A stretch of DNA of 64,000 nucleotides from Nostoc sp. UHCC 0870 (lineage in GTDB: Bacteria > Cyanobacteriota > Cyanobacteriia > Cyanobacteriales > Nostocaceae), in the NCBI RefSeq assembly GCF_022063185.1, contig NZ_CP091913.1, positions 2,171,501 to 2,235,500 on the forward strand, read 5' to 3'. A program made the position numbers and the translations under genes. Below the pieces are notes generated by a model. That model had not been told where the DNA came from and ran no database searches. It saw only the letters and a program-made list of their open reading frames with translations. Numbering within the stretch: position 1 is the first letter of the stretch; every line of letters starts with the position of its first letter. Positions 52,007 through 60,775 of this stretch are shown here, piece by piece.

Positions 52007-52768
52007 TTAAATTCTACATTCTGCAAGTCTTTGCACGAGAGAAGAGAACCCCCACGCGCGTCCTCCTCTCCCCCTCCACGCTCCCGTCTCTTTTCCCGTC
52101 AACACCCTAAACGTGGCTGGGAAGTGTCCCACTGGGGCAGACATGTCAAGAGTTAACTCTTCATCGCATTTCCAAGTTCCTCCTAGTATAGCCGCTCCCT
52201 TCGTTCTCCATCCCAGCTCTACTCCAAACTTTTCCCATTGCGAATTGTACTTTTTAGGGCTACCGCACCTTTGCCAAATTTTCTTCTGGACACTAAAGCC
52301 AAACCTGCCATGGCTATACTTCACCCAGAGTTGGTCTATCGTGCATAGGTCAGCACAAGGAAATTGCTGCATATCCTGATCTCGAAGATAATAACGTTGC
52401 CCCATAACTTCGTACATCTTTTTGGTAGTTGCCTCATCTGCCTCCTTCCATTTGCCTGCTTTCAGCAAACTTTCCAGTTGGGCATAGTCTCCTCTTAAAG
52501 TATCAGGTGATGATTTTGGTTGATTGTCTGGTTTATCCTGGTGATTGGTTTCTGCCGCTTGGGTTAGCCGCGCTTGATATTGCCGTTCCAATTCTTGCTG
52601 TTTTAGCCGTTTAGCCTCGGCTGCTTGCTGTTGCCTTAATTGCTCGGCTTGGTGCAGTCTTTTCTGTTCCTCTGCCTGCTGCTGGCTACGTCGTTCCTTA
52701 ATCTTTGTTGCAGCGAGATAGACTTCCTCTAACACATTTGTATAAGCTTCATCAATAGACATCTCCAA
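52007..52768 (-). CDS. GUN4-domain protein; likely 3' part of a split TIR-GUN4 gene
   Basis: 253 aa. It begins SIDEAYTNVLEEVYLAATKI, which looks like the last helix of a TIR domain (DEAFTNVxxGI) rather than a natural N-terminus. A Gln/Glu/Arg-rich coiled coil follows (about 27-75). The C-terminal GUN4 domain (about 95-250) shows YAQLESLLKAGKWKEADEAT, DLCTIDQLWVKYSHGRFGFS and GHFPATFRV. GUN4 binds porphyrins in chlorophyll synthesis, so here it may act as a ligand sensor. An IS element separates it from the TIR gene upstream. Confidence 0.82.
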   Translation of the reverse strand: MEMSIDEAYTNVLEEVYLAATKIKERRSQQQAEEQKRLHQAEQLRQQQAAEAKRLKQQELERQYQARLTQAAETNHQDKPDNQPKSSPDTLRGDYAQLESLLKAGKWKEADEATTKKMYEVMGQRYYLRDQDMQQFPCADLCTIDQLWVKYSHGRFGFSVQKKIWQRCGSPKKYNSQWEKFGVELGWRTKGAAILGGTWKCDEELTLDMSAPVGHFPATFRVLTGKETGAWRGRGGRAWGFSSLVQRLAECRI

Positions 52769-52822
52769 AATAGTATTATTCTGTGATAAAAGAACATTAA
52801 AGCGTTATTTTGACACAGAAGC

Positions 52823-53194
52823 ATGAGCAATATACTGAATTACATTGAAGAGAATCCTAAACAAACCCAAAGGTTAATAGGTCTGGAATATGAACAGTTA
52901 CAACAATTAATCATAAATGGGGAAAGATTATATCATGAAAAAAAAGCTTTACTGGAATCTAAGAAAGTGAGAATTATTGCTGGTGGAGGAGGTCGGAAAC
53001 CAAAATTATCTATTTCTGAACAAATCATTTTAACTTTAGTGTATCTCCGACATCTGACAACCTTTCAACTTCTAGGTATTCAGTTTGAAGTAAGTGAGTC
53101 TACAGCCAACGATACGTTTAACTATTGGTTGCCTAACTTGCGAGAATTACTGCCATCAAGTTTGCTTGAACAAGTAAAAAAAAAACGCTTCTGA
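52823..53194 (+). CDS. IS5-family transposase, N-terminal frame
   Basis: 123 aa. Helix-turn-helix part (KLSISEQIILTLVYLRHLTT, GIQFEVSESTANDTFNYWLP) as in the DDE_Tnp_4 group. It ends at a run of ten A (53176-53185) where the frame changes; the second frame continues as NASDYEVVKEMLTEYELIVD. Slippage on the A run, or a mutation there, links the two parts. Confidence 0.85.
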   Translation: MSNILNYIEENPKQTQRLIGLEYEQLQQLIINGERLYHEKKALLESKKVRIIAGGGGRKPKLSISEQIILTLVYLRHLTTFQLLGIQFEVSESTANDTFNYWLPNLRELLPSSLLEQVKKKRF

Positions 53195-53213
53195 CTATGA
53201 AGTAGTAAAAGAA

Positions 53214-53747
53214 ATGCTCACAGAATATGAATTAATAGTAGATAGCTATGAACAAGTCAGAGAAAGACCTAGAGACAATGATGAACAAAAGAAATATTTT
53301 TCAGGTAAGAAGAGTAATCATACATTTAAAACTCAAATGATTATTTTACCTGATGCTAGTGATATCGTTGATGTTGTGGCAGGTGAACCTGGTCCAAAAA
53401 GCGATATAACTTTGTTCCGAGAATATCGTTCAGAGTTTGATGCCAAACAAAGATTTAAAGGAGATAAGGCATATCTTGGAGAAGATTTAATTACAACTCC
53501 AATTAAGAAACCAAGAAATCAAGAACTAACAACTGAACAGAAAGAACAGAACAAAATATTTTCATCTAAACGAATCTTTGTTGAACATCGAATACGGTCA
53601 GTCAAAATCTTTCGAGTTGTCCAAGAGAGATTTAGGTTAAATACCCGCAAATATAAGCAAGTAATTTTGACGATTTGTGGGCTAGTAAGGTTACGGATTC
53701 GAGGGCTAATATTACCATTAGAAATATCAGCTATATCATCAGGTTAA
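53214..53747 (+). CDS. IS5-family transposase, catalytic frame
   Basis: 177 aa shown; the frame is open from 53184. DDE residues: Asp in ELIVDSYEQVRERP, Asp in RFKGDKAYLGED, Glu in IFVEHRIRSVKIFR. All three are present, so the enzyme would work if expressed as a fusion with the first frame by slippage on the A10 tract. Confidence 0.85.
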   Translation: MLTEYELIVDSYEQVRERPRDNDEQKKYFSGKKSNHTFKTQMIILPDASDIVDVVAGEPGPKSDITLFREYRSEFDAKQRFKGDKAYLGEDLITTPIKKPRNQELTTEQKEQNKIFSSKRIFVEHRIRSVKIFRVVQERFRLNTRKYKQVILTICGLVRLRIRGLILPLEISAISSG

Positions 53748-53861
53748 AATTATCGCATATAACTAGATATTTTTGCCTAATTATCAACAGCAAATATCTC
53801 AAAGTCTTATTTCATCGTACAGAATAGCTAATTTAAGATGATTGCATTTAGTGGCTACAGC

Positions 53862-54287
53862 CTAGCCAAACAAAGGCTTTGACTGTTTTCGGAGATGTCT
53901 AATATATGTCCAACTTACGACAGGTTTAGCCTTTTCAGGATATGCCTGAATTTTTGCTAGGGGAGTATATTTCCAACCGCACGATCTCAAAATGACGGGC
54001 ATTACTGTAGCTTCGCCCGCTTCATGTCGCCGCAATGCCTCTGGAATCTCAACTTGAATGCAGTAGTCAGTCGCTAGAAAGTCGGCACTGATCAGCAGCA
54101 AAATGATATCTGCGGCATTAAGACGGGCTTTAATTTCTTCGTCCCACTCAGTACCCGGTAAAATTTGGCGATCGTGCCAGGTGATAATACCTTCCCTCTC
54201 AAGAGGGCGTAGGTGGGATAGCAATCCATCACGCAATTCTTTGTCTTGCTTGGAGTAAGAAATAAAGACTTCAATGGTGTCCGACAT
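53862..54287 (-). CDS. TIR-domain protein, C-terminally cut
   Basis: 141 aa. EVFISYSKQDKELRDGLLSH, GIITWHDRQILPGTEWDEEI, ADIILLLISADFLATDYCI (with the region of the NADase Glu at IQVEIPEALRR), VMPVILRSCGWKYTPLAKIQ: a bacterial TIR domain. It ends PVVSWTYIRHLRKQSKPLFG; the normal last helix (DEAFTNV...) is missing and is found instead at the start of the GUN4 gene past the IS. TIR domains either cleave NAD+ or make cyclic ADP-ribose signals in immunity. Confidence 0.8.
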   Translation of the reverse strand: MSDTIEVFISYSKQDKELRDGLLSHLRPLEREGIITWHDRQILPGTEWDEEIKARLNAADIILLLISADFLATDYCIQVEIPEALRRHEAGEATVMPVILRSCGWKYTPLAKIQAYPEKAKPVVSWTYIRHLRKQSKPLFG

Positions 54288-54412
54288 CAGAGTTGAGCAA
54301 AAAGATGACTTTAATCTAGATTATATAGCCACAATATTTTTAGGCCAGATCAGATATGAATTGACTTCAAACTCCAAAACATAGTTTTATGAGTGTTAGA
54401 CAAACTACTATT

Positions 54413-55594
54413 TCACTCTAATTGTGCCACCCGATCCATTAAAGCAGCAAACTGTTTTACATTATTTCCATGACCACCACGTAACCACAATCGAGTCCGA
54501 GGGAAACAGCCTGGAGGAGCTTTGATTGAGAAATCAAGCTTTGCATCTGACAATAGTTCCTCATCATCACTACGCCAGCCAACTCTGCACCCTAATCGTT
54601 TCCATGCTTGTGATTCAGTTAATGGCTCTACCTTTTTAGCAAACGGGTTAAAGCGTGGTTTTTCTGGCTCCTGAATTTTTTGCCATATCTGCTGCTGAAC
54701 CTTTAACCCAAACTTTCCAGCACTATATTCCATCCAGAAACGATCAATGCTACAAAGCAAATCCAAAGGAATTTGCCTAATTTGGGGAGCAGTTAAAGGA
54801 TTATTTTGGTTTTCCATCAAAATGAGCTTTTTGGTTTGCTCATCTGCTTCTTTTATTTTTTCTGTCTTCAGCAGTTCTTCTAGCTTCAATAGATTTTCTG
54901 ATCGAGTGCAGTCACTTATCCCAATATTAATTGATAGCTTTTGTTGCTCCGCTTCTGGTTTAGCAGCAGGTTGATATTGAATTTCAGCAATATCTAGAAA
55001 AACTGTTGGCGGTTCTGCCTGCGATTTTTGGGGTGAAAAAAACTTTGGTTCAGGAGGTGCTTGTAATTTTGCTATTGCAATTTCTGGCATTACAAGCATA
55101 GACTCTTTTCTAAGGCGATAACAAAGTTCTTTAAAGCTTTTTTCATCTTCAAGAATATATTTATCATTCCCATTGAAGATGATAGGAACATGGGTCAAAT
55201 CTTGAGAAGAGAATACAACAGGAATAAACCTAGTGTTTAGCAATTGATCATTATAAAGATGTTGCCTGATGATAGCTCCTTCCCAGGTACTTCCTCGTCC
55301 AGTACCAGGTTCTTCATCTCCTCTAAATCGCCGCTTATAGGTTTCCGTGCAAACTATCAGCACAAACTCAGCCCATTCAATTCTTTTCTCCATCCATAAG
55401 TCCCATCCCTGTGAAGGAGTAAATGGATCTTTGGCTCTAATATATTGGTCTATATCAGTTTCTATTCCCCAAGGGTTTCGTAGCGTATTTGCCAAAGCCA
55501 ACACACGTTCTTTGTGTTTGTCTGAATCCCAGCTATAGCTGATAAAGACTTTGGTAGGTGCTTTTGTTTGTTCGATCACCTGTCTCTCCACCAA
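54413..55594 (-). CDS. SEFIR-GUN4 fusion protein
   Basis: 393 aa. The N-terminal SEFIR/TIR-like domain (about 14-170) shows KVFISYSWDSDKHKERVLAL, GIETDIDQYI, WDLWMEKRIEWAEFVLIVCT and STWEGAIIRQHLYND. A linker of about 70 residues follows. The GUN4 domain (about 235-390) shows LLKLEELLKTEKIKEADEQT, LLCSIDRFWMEYSAGKFGLK, GWRSDDEELL and PGCFPRTRLW. It appears intact. With the neighbouring TIR-GUN4 gene it forms a pair of immune-type signalling proteins that share a possible tetrapyrrole-sensing end. It is the promoter-proximal gene of that strand. Confidence 0.85.
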   Translation of the reverse strand: MVERQVIEQTKAPTKVFISYSWDSDKHKERVLALANTLRNPWGIETDIDQYIRAKDPFTPSQGWDLWMEKRIEWAEFVLIVCTETYKRRFRGDEEPGTGRGSTWEGAIIRQHLYNDQLLNTRFIPVVFSSQDLTHVPIIFNGNDKYILEDEKSFKELCYRLRKESMLVMPEIAIAKLQAPPEPKFFSPQKSQAEPPTVFLDIAEIQYQPAAKPEAEQQKLSINIGISDCTRSENLLKLEELLKTEKIKEADEQTKKLILMENQNNPLTAPQIRQIPLDLLCSIDRFWMEYSAGKFGLKVQQQIWQKIQEPEKPRFNPFAKKVEPLTESQAWKRLGCRVGWRSDDEELLSDAKLDFSIKAPPGCFPRTRLWLRGGHGNNVKQFAALMDRVAQLE

Positions 55595-56155
55595 GGTTTG
55601 AATGAAGTTGCCATTGATTATAGTCTCTCTCCAAGAGTTAACAGAAACGCCTTCAGTAGATACTTGCAGGGTTGAAAAAAGGGAAACTCATACCTTTCAA
55701 CCTCCAAGATCAACATTGGATGTAGCGATTATCCTTTGTCACTACTTCACCCTAAAATCCCTCCCATGCTTTGCATCTTCATCAATAGCTCAAAGAATCA
55801 GGGCAAGGACTCAACACGAAAACAACTAATCTATATTATTAGACGAAAAGTTTCCGTCTATCACGCTAAACAATCCAGTCGAATAAAGCATTATAGCTAA
55901 TTTATTCATAATATTAAGAACTTGTGCGGATATCGTCAATATCTACATATTATACAGAAAATTTCCAGATAATTACCTAAATCTGAGTGGATAGCAATAA
56001 ATTTTCTGGCTATTATCTTTTTCCGAGTAATAGACGGAATGATTCGGTATATCTACCCGATGTTTAAACAAACAAAAATCCCCAATTAGCCCTTCGTGCC
56101 ATCCCCAACCTTAAAATCGTCTAAACTCAAAGTGTCCGCTAACTGCCAAAATCCC
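55595..56155. other. Gene-free stretch between the SEFIR-GUN4 gene and AAA copy 2
   Basis: No convincing gene. Two related pieces (TTTCCGTCTATCACG at 55849 and GAGTAATAGACGGAATGATTCG at about 56024, split here as AATAGACGGAATGATTCG) look like decayed inverted sequence. Divergent promoters for both neighbours should be here. Confidence 0.35.
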
Positions 56156-57706
56156 ATGTCTCGCTGGTTTAATATTGCAGGCCCTTGTAACCCTGAAAAA
56201 CACTATACCATCTCAGCCACAAGTCGTCTTCCTGACTTATCATTGCTGATTGAACAAGAAAGTTATTTTGTCCTTCATGCACCGCGACAAACAGGGAAAA
56301 CAACCGCAATGTTAGCTCTAGCACAGCAACTGACCGCCACAGGAAGTTATGCAGCAGTAATGGTATCGGTAGAGGTAGGAAGTGCATTTAATCATGACCC
56401 CAGTGCGGCAGAATTAGCGATTTTGGGAACTTGGCAGAATACAATTGAGGATAACCTACCCCCAGAGCTACAACCCCCAACTTGGGTTTATAATGCGCCT
56501 GGGCAGAGAATTGGCGAAAATTTAAGAGCTTGGTCAAAAGCTATAAATCGTCCGTTAGTATTATTTATAGATGAAATTGATTCCCTACAAGACCAAACAC
56601 TAATTTCAGTTTTACGACAGTTACGTGAAGGCTATCGCAGTCGTCCGGAAAATTTCCCCTCATCTGTAGGATTAATTGGTTTAAGGGATGTGCGAGATTA
56701 TAAAGTAGCATCCGGTGGTAGTGACAGATTAAACACATCTAGTCCTTTTAATATTAAAGTCAGTTCCATTACTCTGAGAAATTTCAATGCCGAGGAAGTG
56801 GCAGAACTATATCAACAACATACAGAACAGACAGGACAAATTTTCACATCAGAGGCAACTGCAACAGCGTTTGATTTAACTCAAGGACAACCTTGGTTAG
56901 TGAATGCTCTGGCTAAAGAAGTTGTGGAAAAAATGGTTAAGGATAGAAGTATTGCTATTACAAAAGAACATATTTTACAAGCAAAAGAAATATTAATTGC
57001 CCGTCAAGATACTCACTTGGATAGTTTAGCTGAACGCTTACGAGAACCAAGAATAAAAGCAATTATCGAGCCGATGTTAGCGGGTTTGGAATTGGGGGAT
57101 ATACCCAATGATGATATTCAATTTGTGATTGATTTAGGTTTGTGTAAAATGCACCCCCAAGGTGGATTAACTATTGCTAATCCCATTTATCGGGAAGTTT
57201 TGCCCAGGGTGTTAACGGTGACACCAATGGCTTCCCTACCAGTGATTGCACCAACTTGGTTAACCCCGGAAGGAGAGTTAAATATAGATGCGTTACTTGC
57301 AGCATTTCTCAAATTTTGGCGACAGCACGGAGAACCGTTATTAGGTAGCACTGGGTATCATGAAATTGCCCCCCACATCGTATTAATGGCTTTCTTGCAT
57401 CGTGTGATTAATGGTGGTGGAGTCTTGGAGAGGGAATATGCAATTGGTAGTGACAGAATGGATTTATGTCTGCGTTACAAAGATGTCATGTTAGGTATTG
57501 AGTTAAAGGTATGGCGGGAGAAAAAGCGTGACCCCCAAACTGAGGGTATTGAGCAGTTAGAATCCTATTTAGGGCGTTTAGGGCTAGATTTTGGTTGGTT
57601 ATTTGTGTTTGATAGGCGTAAAAATGCCTTGCCAATGGAAGAACGTTTATCAACTCAGGTTGTAGTGACAGAAAATCAACGTCGGATTACTGTGATTCGG
57701 GCTTGA
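56156..57706 (+). CDS. AAA-ATPase fused to PD-(D/E)XK nuclease, copy 2
   Basis: 516 aa from ATG 56156; a GTG at 56096 would add 20 residues. Same domain order as copy 1: Walker A PRQTGKTT, LVLFIDEIDSL, GLIGLRDVRDYKVAS, nuclease SDRMDLCLRYKDVMLGIEL. The first 165 residues differ clearly (HYTISATSRLPDLSLL, then LQPPTWVYNAPGQRIGENLR), whereas the rest is nearly identical even in DNA. That contrast suggests gene conversion, or duplication followed by selection on the N-terminal half. Confidence 0.8.
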   Translation: MSRWFNIAGPCNPEKHYTISATSRLPDLSLLIEQESYFVLHAPRQTGKTTAMLALAQQLTATGSYAAVMVSVEVGSAFNHDPSAAELAILGTWQNTIEDNLPPELQPPTWVYNAPGQRIGENLRAWSKAINRPLVLFIDEIDSLQDQTLISVLRQLREGYRSRPENFPSSVGLIGLRDVRDYKVASGGSDRLNTSSPFNIKVSSITLRNFNAEEVAELYQQHTEQTGQIFTSEATATAFDLTQGQPWLVNALAKEVVEKMVKDRSIAITKEHILQAKEILIARQDTHLDSLAERLREPRIKAIIEPMLAGLELGDIPNDDIQFVIDLGLCKMHPQGGLTIANPIYREVLPRVLTVTPMASLPVIAPTWLTPEGELNIDALLAAFLKFWRQHGEPLLGSTGYHEIAPHIVLMAFLHRVINGGGVLEREYAIGSDRMDLCLRYKDVMLGIELKVWREKKRDPQTEGIEQLESYLGRLGLDFGWLFVFDRRKNALPMEERLSTQVVVTENQRRITVIRA

Positions 57707-57762
57707 GTATTTTGCTAGGAAGGAGCTAGGCGAAGTAATATCTGCGTTGGAATAAATATAGG

Positions 57763-58113
57763 TCATCGCCTAATAACCTTTCCAATAAGAAAGCCAATAA
57801 TCAAAGCAGTTAACTCGTATGAGCCAATTAAGAAGGATATAACTATAAACGCTGCAAAGGTCGACAATAGGGGATTTTCAAACTGTTTGCCATTTAATAA
57901 TGCACCTTTATACTCATCAAACTTTTCTAGATATTTTTCTTGTGTTAGTTCACGACCTTTCTCATATCGTCGAGCACCATCTTGTCCATAAAAATAGCCT
58001 AATAGTAGAGTTAAAGTCAAAAGTATGATCATCTTTGCAAAAAATGCGTTTCTGCTTGACTTTTTAATGCTGAAAGTCACACTCTCTTCAGAAGGTATTG
58101 GGGGTGTTTCCAT
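57763..58113 (-). CDS. Two-helix membrane protein of unknown function
   Basis: 116 aa. Cytosolic start, helix MIILLTLTLLLGYFYG, a charged loop RRYEKGRELTQEKYLEKFDE, then ALLIS-type hydrophobic end (FAAFIVISFLIGSYELTALI then IGFLIGKVI). No family recognised. It lies 56 bp from the AAA gene, convergent. Confidence 0.6.
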   Translation of the reverse strand: METPPIPSEESVTFSIKKSSRNAFFAKMIILLTLTLLLGYFYGQDGARRYEKGRELTQEKYLEKFDEYKGALLNGKQFENPLLSTFAAFIVISFLIGSYELTALIIGFLIGKVIRR

Positions 58114-58350
58114 AGAATCTATAGCTTAATCCTTGTTTTAATCTTATAATTTACAGCACTTTTAAGGATAAGTGAAGTACACCAATTGCAGGATCTGACT
58201 TTTCCCGTTATCTTTTCGTGGAGGTTTTGAGGCAGGAGAAAATAAAAGAGAGAAGGATTAAAAATCCTATAATAATTTTTAATATCAAACTTCTGCCTTC
58301 AAATCTAAACAGAATAGCGAACTGACAAGTCAGCTCTTGCGCTATCCCAG

Positions 58351-58690
58351 TTAATCGCAGTTAAGGGAAGTACAAGGCAATGGGTTAAGTATAATTCTTC
58401 TCTTAACGTTGAAGTATAAACCTGGTTTTTTCTCAATATAAATACGTAAATAGTAATATAAAAGCTTAAATAATTACAGGTTGTCTTGAGTATAAAAGTA
58501 TTGATTTGTTTGGATATTGAGCGAACTGACAAGTCAGCACTTGCGCGATCGCACTCAAATATGTTTAACAGTAAATCTAACACCTCTAGACTGCGATCGC
58601 CTGATTAAAGTCCACAATCCCGGTGCGTTAAGAGGAATTTATCGGCGGAGTAATTAGGAATATTGTGGGGAAAGCACTCTACAAGATCGA
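58351..58690. repeat. hupL-element dispersed repeat, copy 1 (long)
   Basis: Two linked modules: CGCAGTTAAGGGAAGTACAA...GATTTGTTTGGATATTGAGC, then CTCAAATATGTTTAACAGTA...AATTTATCGGCGGAGTAATT. Both recur at 61690-61995; the second also at 62036-62190 and 59938-60090. An ORF over it is an artefact. The gap 58114-58350 is otherwise empty. Confidence 0.85.
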
Positions 58691-58702
58691 CTGGCCTGCT
58701 GG

Positions 58703-59033
58703 TTAAAGCTTATCAATTAGCTTGTCATATTCTGCGTGATTTCCGATCCAAAACCAAGAAATACCGCTTTCTACCTCAACTCCTAAAGCCCGATAGTCTA
58801 ATCCTGCTCGAACTGACCAGTATTTTTTACCAATCTTCCTGAACGGCAATGTCCCGCTTTAAACTCAGCGATCGCTTCTTCTGCTAAAGCCTCCAGTTTG
58901 TCGTCTGCGATGTCTTGTTCTAGCTGCTCGTCCCAATGTTGGTAGTCTACGTCTAGATCCATTGTCGAAGTCGCTGAAATTGTTCTGGTGGAAGCGTTAG
59001 AATAGCTGCTTCAATTTGTTCAATGGTTGACAT
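58703..59033 (-). pseudogene. Broken antitoxin / RelE-type toxin pair
   Basis: Minus strand. MSTIEQIEAAILTLPPEQFQ starts an antitoxin at 59033 that shifts frame near 58962 and goes on DVDYQHWDEQLEQDIADDKL to FKAGH. The toxin start is lost; its end follows as KIGKKYWSVRAGLDYRALGV, then ISWFWIGNHAEYDKLI and a stop at 58703. Both parts match a TA pair common in cyanobacteria. The deletion joins the genes, so neither product is complete. Confidence 0.75.
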
Positions 59034-59279
59034 ATCGGATTGTTTTTTGACTTCAATCACATTATAGCTTTGTAGAGAGGAGCAATTCTAATTTTTACCC
59101 TGCCACTGAATATAAAACACACTCTGCACACATCTTTTTATTGATTTGTTTGGATATTGAGCGATAGCGAAGCACTCCGCAGGAATCGCTTTTCCCAAAG
59201 ATGTTTAACAGACCCGTTAGACCGTACCTCACAGATCGCTTATGATAAATGTATTATTGTATATCTCAAAGTTTAAAAT
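59034..59279. repeat. Partial repeat sequence before the protease pair
   Basis: At 59138-59215 it shares TTGATTTGTTTGGATATTGA and GATGTTTAACAG with the element's repeats. It otherwise provides the leader of the next two genes. Confidence 0.5.
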
Positions 59280-59498
59280 ATGTCACTCGCTGAGTTAATT
59301 CCTCTAGTCAATAATCTGAGTCAGTCCGACAAATTATCACTCTTTAAACTCCTAGCCACACAAATCCCAAATGCTGAATTACAAGTTATCTTTTCTGCTT
59401 CAGAGTATCCGATTTGGTCGCCCTACGACTCAACGGAAGCTGCAAACATTCTCATGCAGATGATTCAGGATCACCAAGAGGCATCTACTGATGCCTAG
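59280..59498 (+). CDS. Small partner protein of the aspartyl protease
   Basis: 72 aa, helical: LAELIPLVNNLSQSDKLSLF, KLLATQIPNAELQVIF, ending HQEASTDA. It overlaps the protease gene by 8 bp, like an antitoxin-toxin layout. Similar short proteins precede retropepsin-like genes in many cyanobacteria; the role is not known. Confidence 0.65.
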   Translation: MSLAELIPLVNNLSQSDKLSLFKLLATQIPNAELQVIFSASEYPIWSPYDSTEAANILMQMIQDHQEASTDA

Positions 59499-59886
59499 TA
59501 CAGTGGAATTTCCCTTTAATGATGATGAAGCATTACCCACAATTCCTATCATTCTGAGTTATGCAAACTCTTCTGTTTCTGCAAATGCACTGCTGGATAC
59601 TGGGTCTACTGTCAATGTCTTACCTTATGATATTGGATTACAATTAGGCGCGATTTGGGATAATCAAACTGTCCGTTTGCCATTGGCTGGAAATCTTGCA
59701 AAGGTTGAAGCACGGGGGTTATTTGTACAAGTTCAAATTGGGAATCTTGAACCCGTTCGTCTAGCATTTGCCTGGGTAGAAGCCTCTTATGTACCCTTAA
59801 TCCTTGGGCAAACGAACTTTTTTCGAGAATTTGATGTCTGTTTTGAGCGATCGCAATGCACGATCAAAATTATCCGAGGTGATTAG
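59491..59886 (+). CDS. Retropepsin-like aspartyl protease
   Basis: 131 aa. The catalytic motif ANALLDTGSTVNVLP (DTGS) and the C-terminal VPLILGQTNFFREFDVCFE (ILG flap partner) define a single-domain clan AA protease that would act as a dimer. No signal peptide. It may cleave its small upstream partner or another protein. Confidence 0.8.
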   Translation: MPSTVEFPFNDDEALPTIPIILSYANSSVSANALLDTGSTVNVLPYDIGLQLGAIWDNQTVRLPLAGNLAKVEARGLFVQVQIGNLEPVRLAFAWVEASYVPLILGQTNFFREFDVCFERSQCTIKIIRGD

Positions 59887-59937
59887 CGATGGCTACGCCC
59901 GCCGCAGGCATCGCACTTAAACCATAACTAGCGATCG

Positions 59938-60090
59938 CAGTTAATCGCAGTTAAGGAAGCACAAGATAATGGAAATTGAGCGATCGCATTTCTCAAATAT
60001 GTTCAACAGCAAATCTAACGCCTATAGACTGCGATCGCTTGATTAAAGTCTATAATCCTTCTACATTCCCAGGAATTTATCGTCGCACCA
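59938..60090. repeat. hupL-element dispersed repeat, copy 4 (short)
   Basis: Compressed copy: CAGTTAATCGCAGTTAAGGA, then TCTCAAATATGTTCAACAGC and CCCAGGAATTTATCG. It ends just before the PIN gene. Confidence 0.75.
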
Positions 60091-60092
60091 CG

Positions 60093-60518
60093 TCATAAAA
60101 ATTCCTGAAAGAGGTTATCGAACGGTTCTGTATTTTTCCAGCGATAGGTGTTGAAGTCTCGATAATCAACCGATAAAATTTGGCCATGACCTAATTCTTC
60201 TGCCAGGATAACAAGAGAGGAATCGGCTAAATCCATCGGTAAGTCTTTATATTTTTCCATCAGTTCTTCAATACGCTGGCAATGATGTTGTTTGAGATCA
60301 AAGATTTGTAGCTTTCCTGTATAAATTTTATGAATAAAGATTTTTGGAGCATCTATTCCTACTCTTTTTTGTAATAGATAGCAAGTTTCCGTGACGACGC
60401 ACCAGGTTGTAATAAATTGCTGATTAGCTAAATCTTGAAATCGTTTTTTGGCGGATATATGAACTGTATCTTTTTTATTGGCAAGAGCTAACCAAAAGCC
60501 TGTATCAACTATGATCAT
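60093..60518 (-). CDS. PIN-domain toxin
   Basis: 141 aa from ATG 60518. MIIVDTGFWLALANKKDTVH has the first Asp, FITTWCVVTETCYLLQKR the Glu, DLPMDLADSSLVILAEEL the third Asp and ILSVDYRDFNTYRW the fourth. A full PIN ribonuclease site, of the type common in cyanobacteria. It overlaps its antitoxin gene by 14 bp. Confidence 0.85.
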   Translation of the reverse strand: MIIVDTGFWLALANKKDTVHISAKKRFQDLANQQFITTWCVVTETCYLLQKRVGIDAPKIFIHKIYTGKLQIFDLKQHHCQRIEELMEKYKDLPMDLADSSLVILAEELGHGQILSVDYRDFNTYRWKNTEPFDNLFQEFL

Positions 60519-60744
60519 ATTTTTGGTTAAGTTCACGGTCTAAGTAGTTTTTATGGTTTTTTGAGAGGTCTGTTTCAGCTTCTATGCAACCGATAAAGTC
60601 TGACCAGTCTTGCGAGGAGTTTTCTGAAGATTCGTGTTGATTCAAAAGGTAGCGTTTTTTTAGGACTTCTACGAGTTCCACTATGATTAGTTGTGCATCG
60701 GGAGGAAGAGACGCAATATCTTGTTGAATTGTATCTAAGTTCAT
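60505..60744 (-). CDS. Antitoxin of the PIN toxin
   Basis: 79 aa. IQQDIASLPPDAQLIIVELV, then EVLKKRYL and an acidic/polar tail. It lies upstream of and overlaps the PIN gene, the usual antitoxin position. The LPPDAQ opening is shared by many cyanobacterial antitoxins. Confidence 0.75.
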   Translation of the reverse strand: MNLDTIQQDIASLPPDAQLIIVELVEVLKKRYLLNQHESSENSSQDWSDFIGCIEAETDLSKNHKNYLDRELNQKYDHS

Positions 60745-60775
60745 TATCTCATCTTGCTGTTTCCTTGATTATAGT

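Larger units (their letters stand above)
52777..53826 (+). mobile_element. IS5-family (ISL2-like) insertion sequence
   Basis: About 1.05 kb. Ends are set by the short inverted match TATTCTGT (52777-52784) / ACAGAATA (53819-53826) with looser similarity inward. It carries one transposase in two frames. It is inserted between the TIR and GUN4 parts of one probable ancestral gene. End positions are approximate. Confidence 0.7.

Noticed and set aside
58305..58583. 92-codon minus-strand ORF
   Set aside because: Lies in a dispersed repeat; the same translation pattern occurs at 61682-61903 in the other copy.
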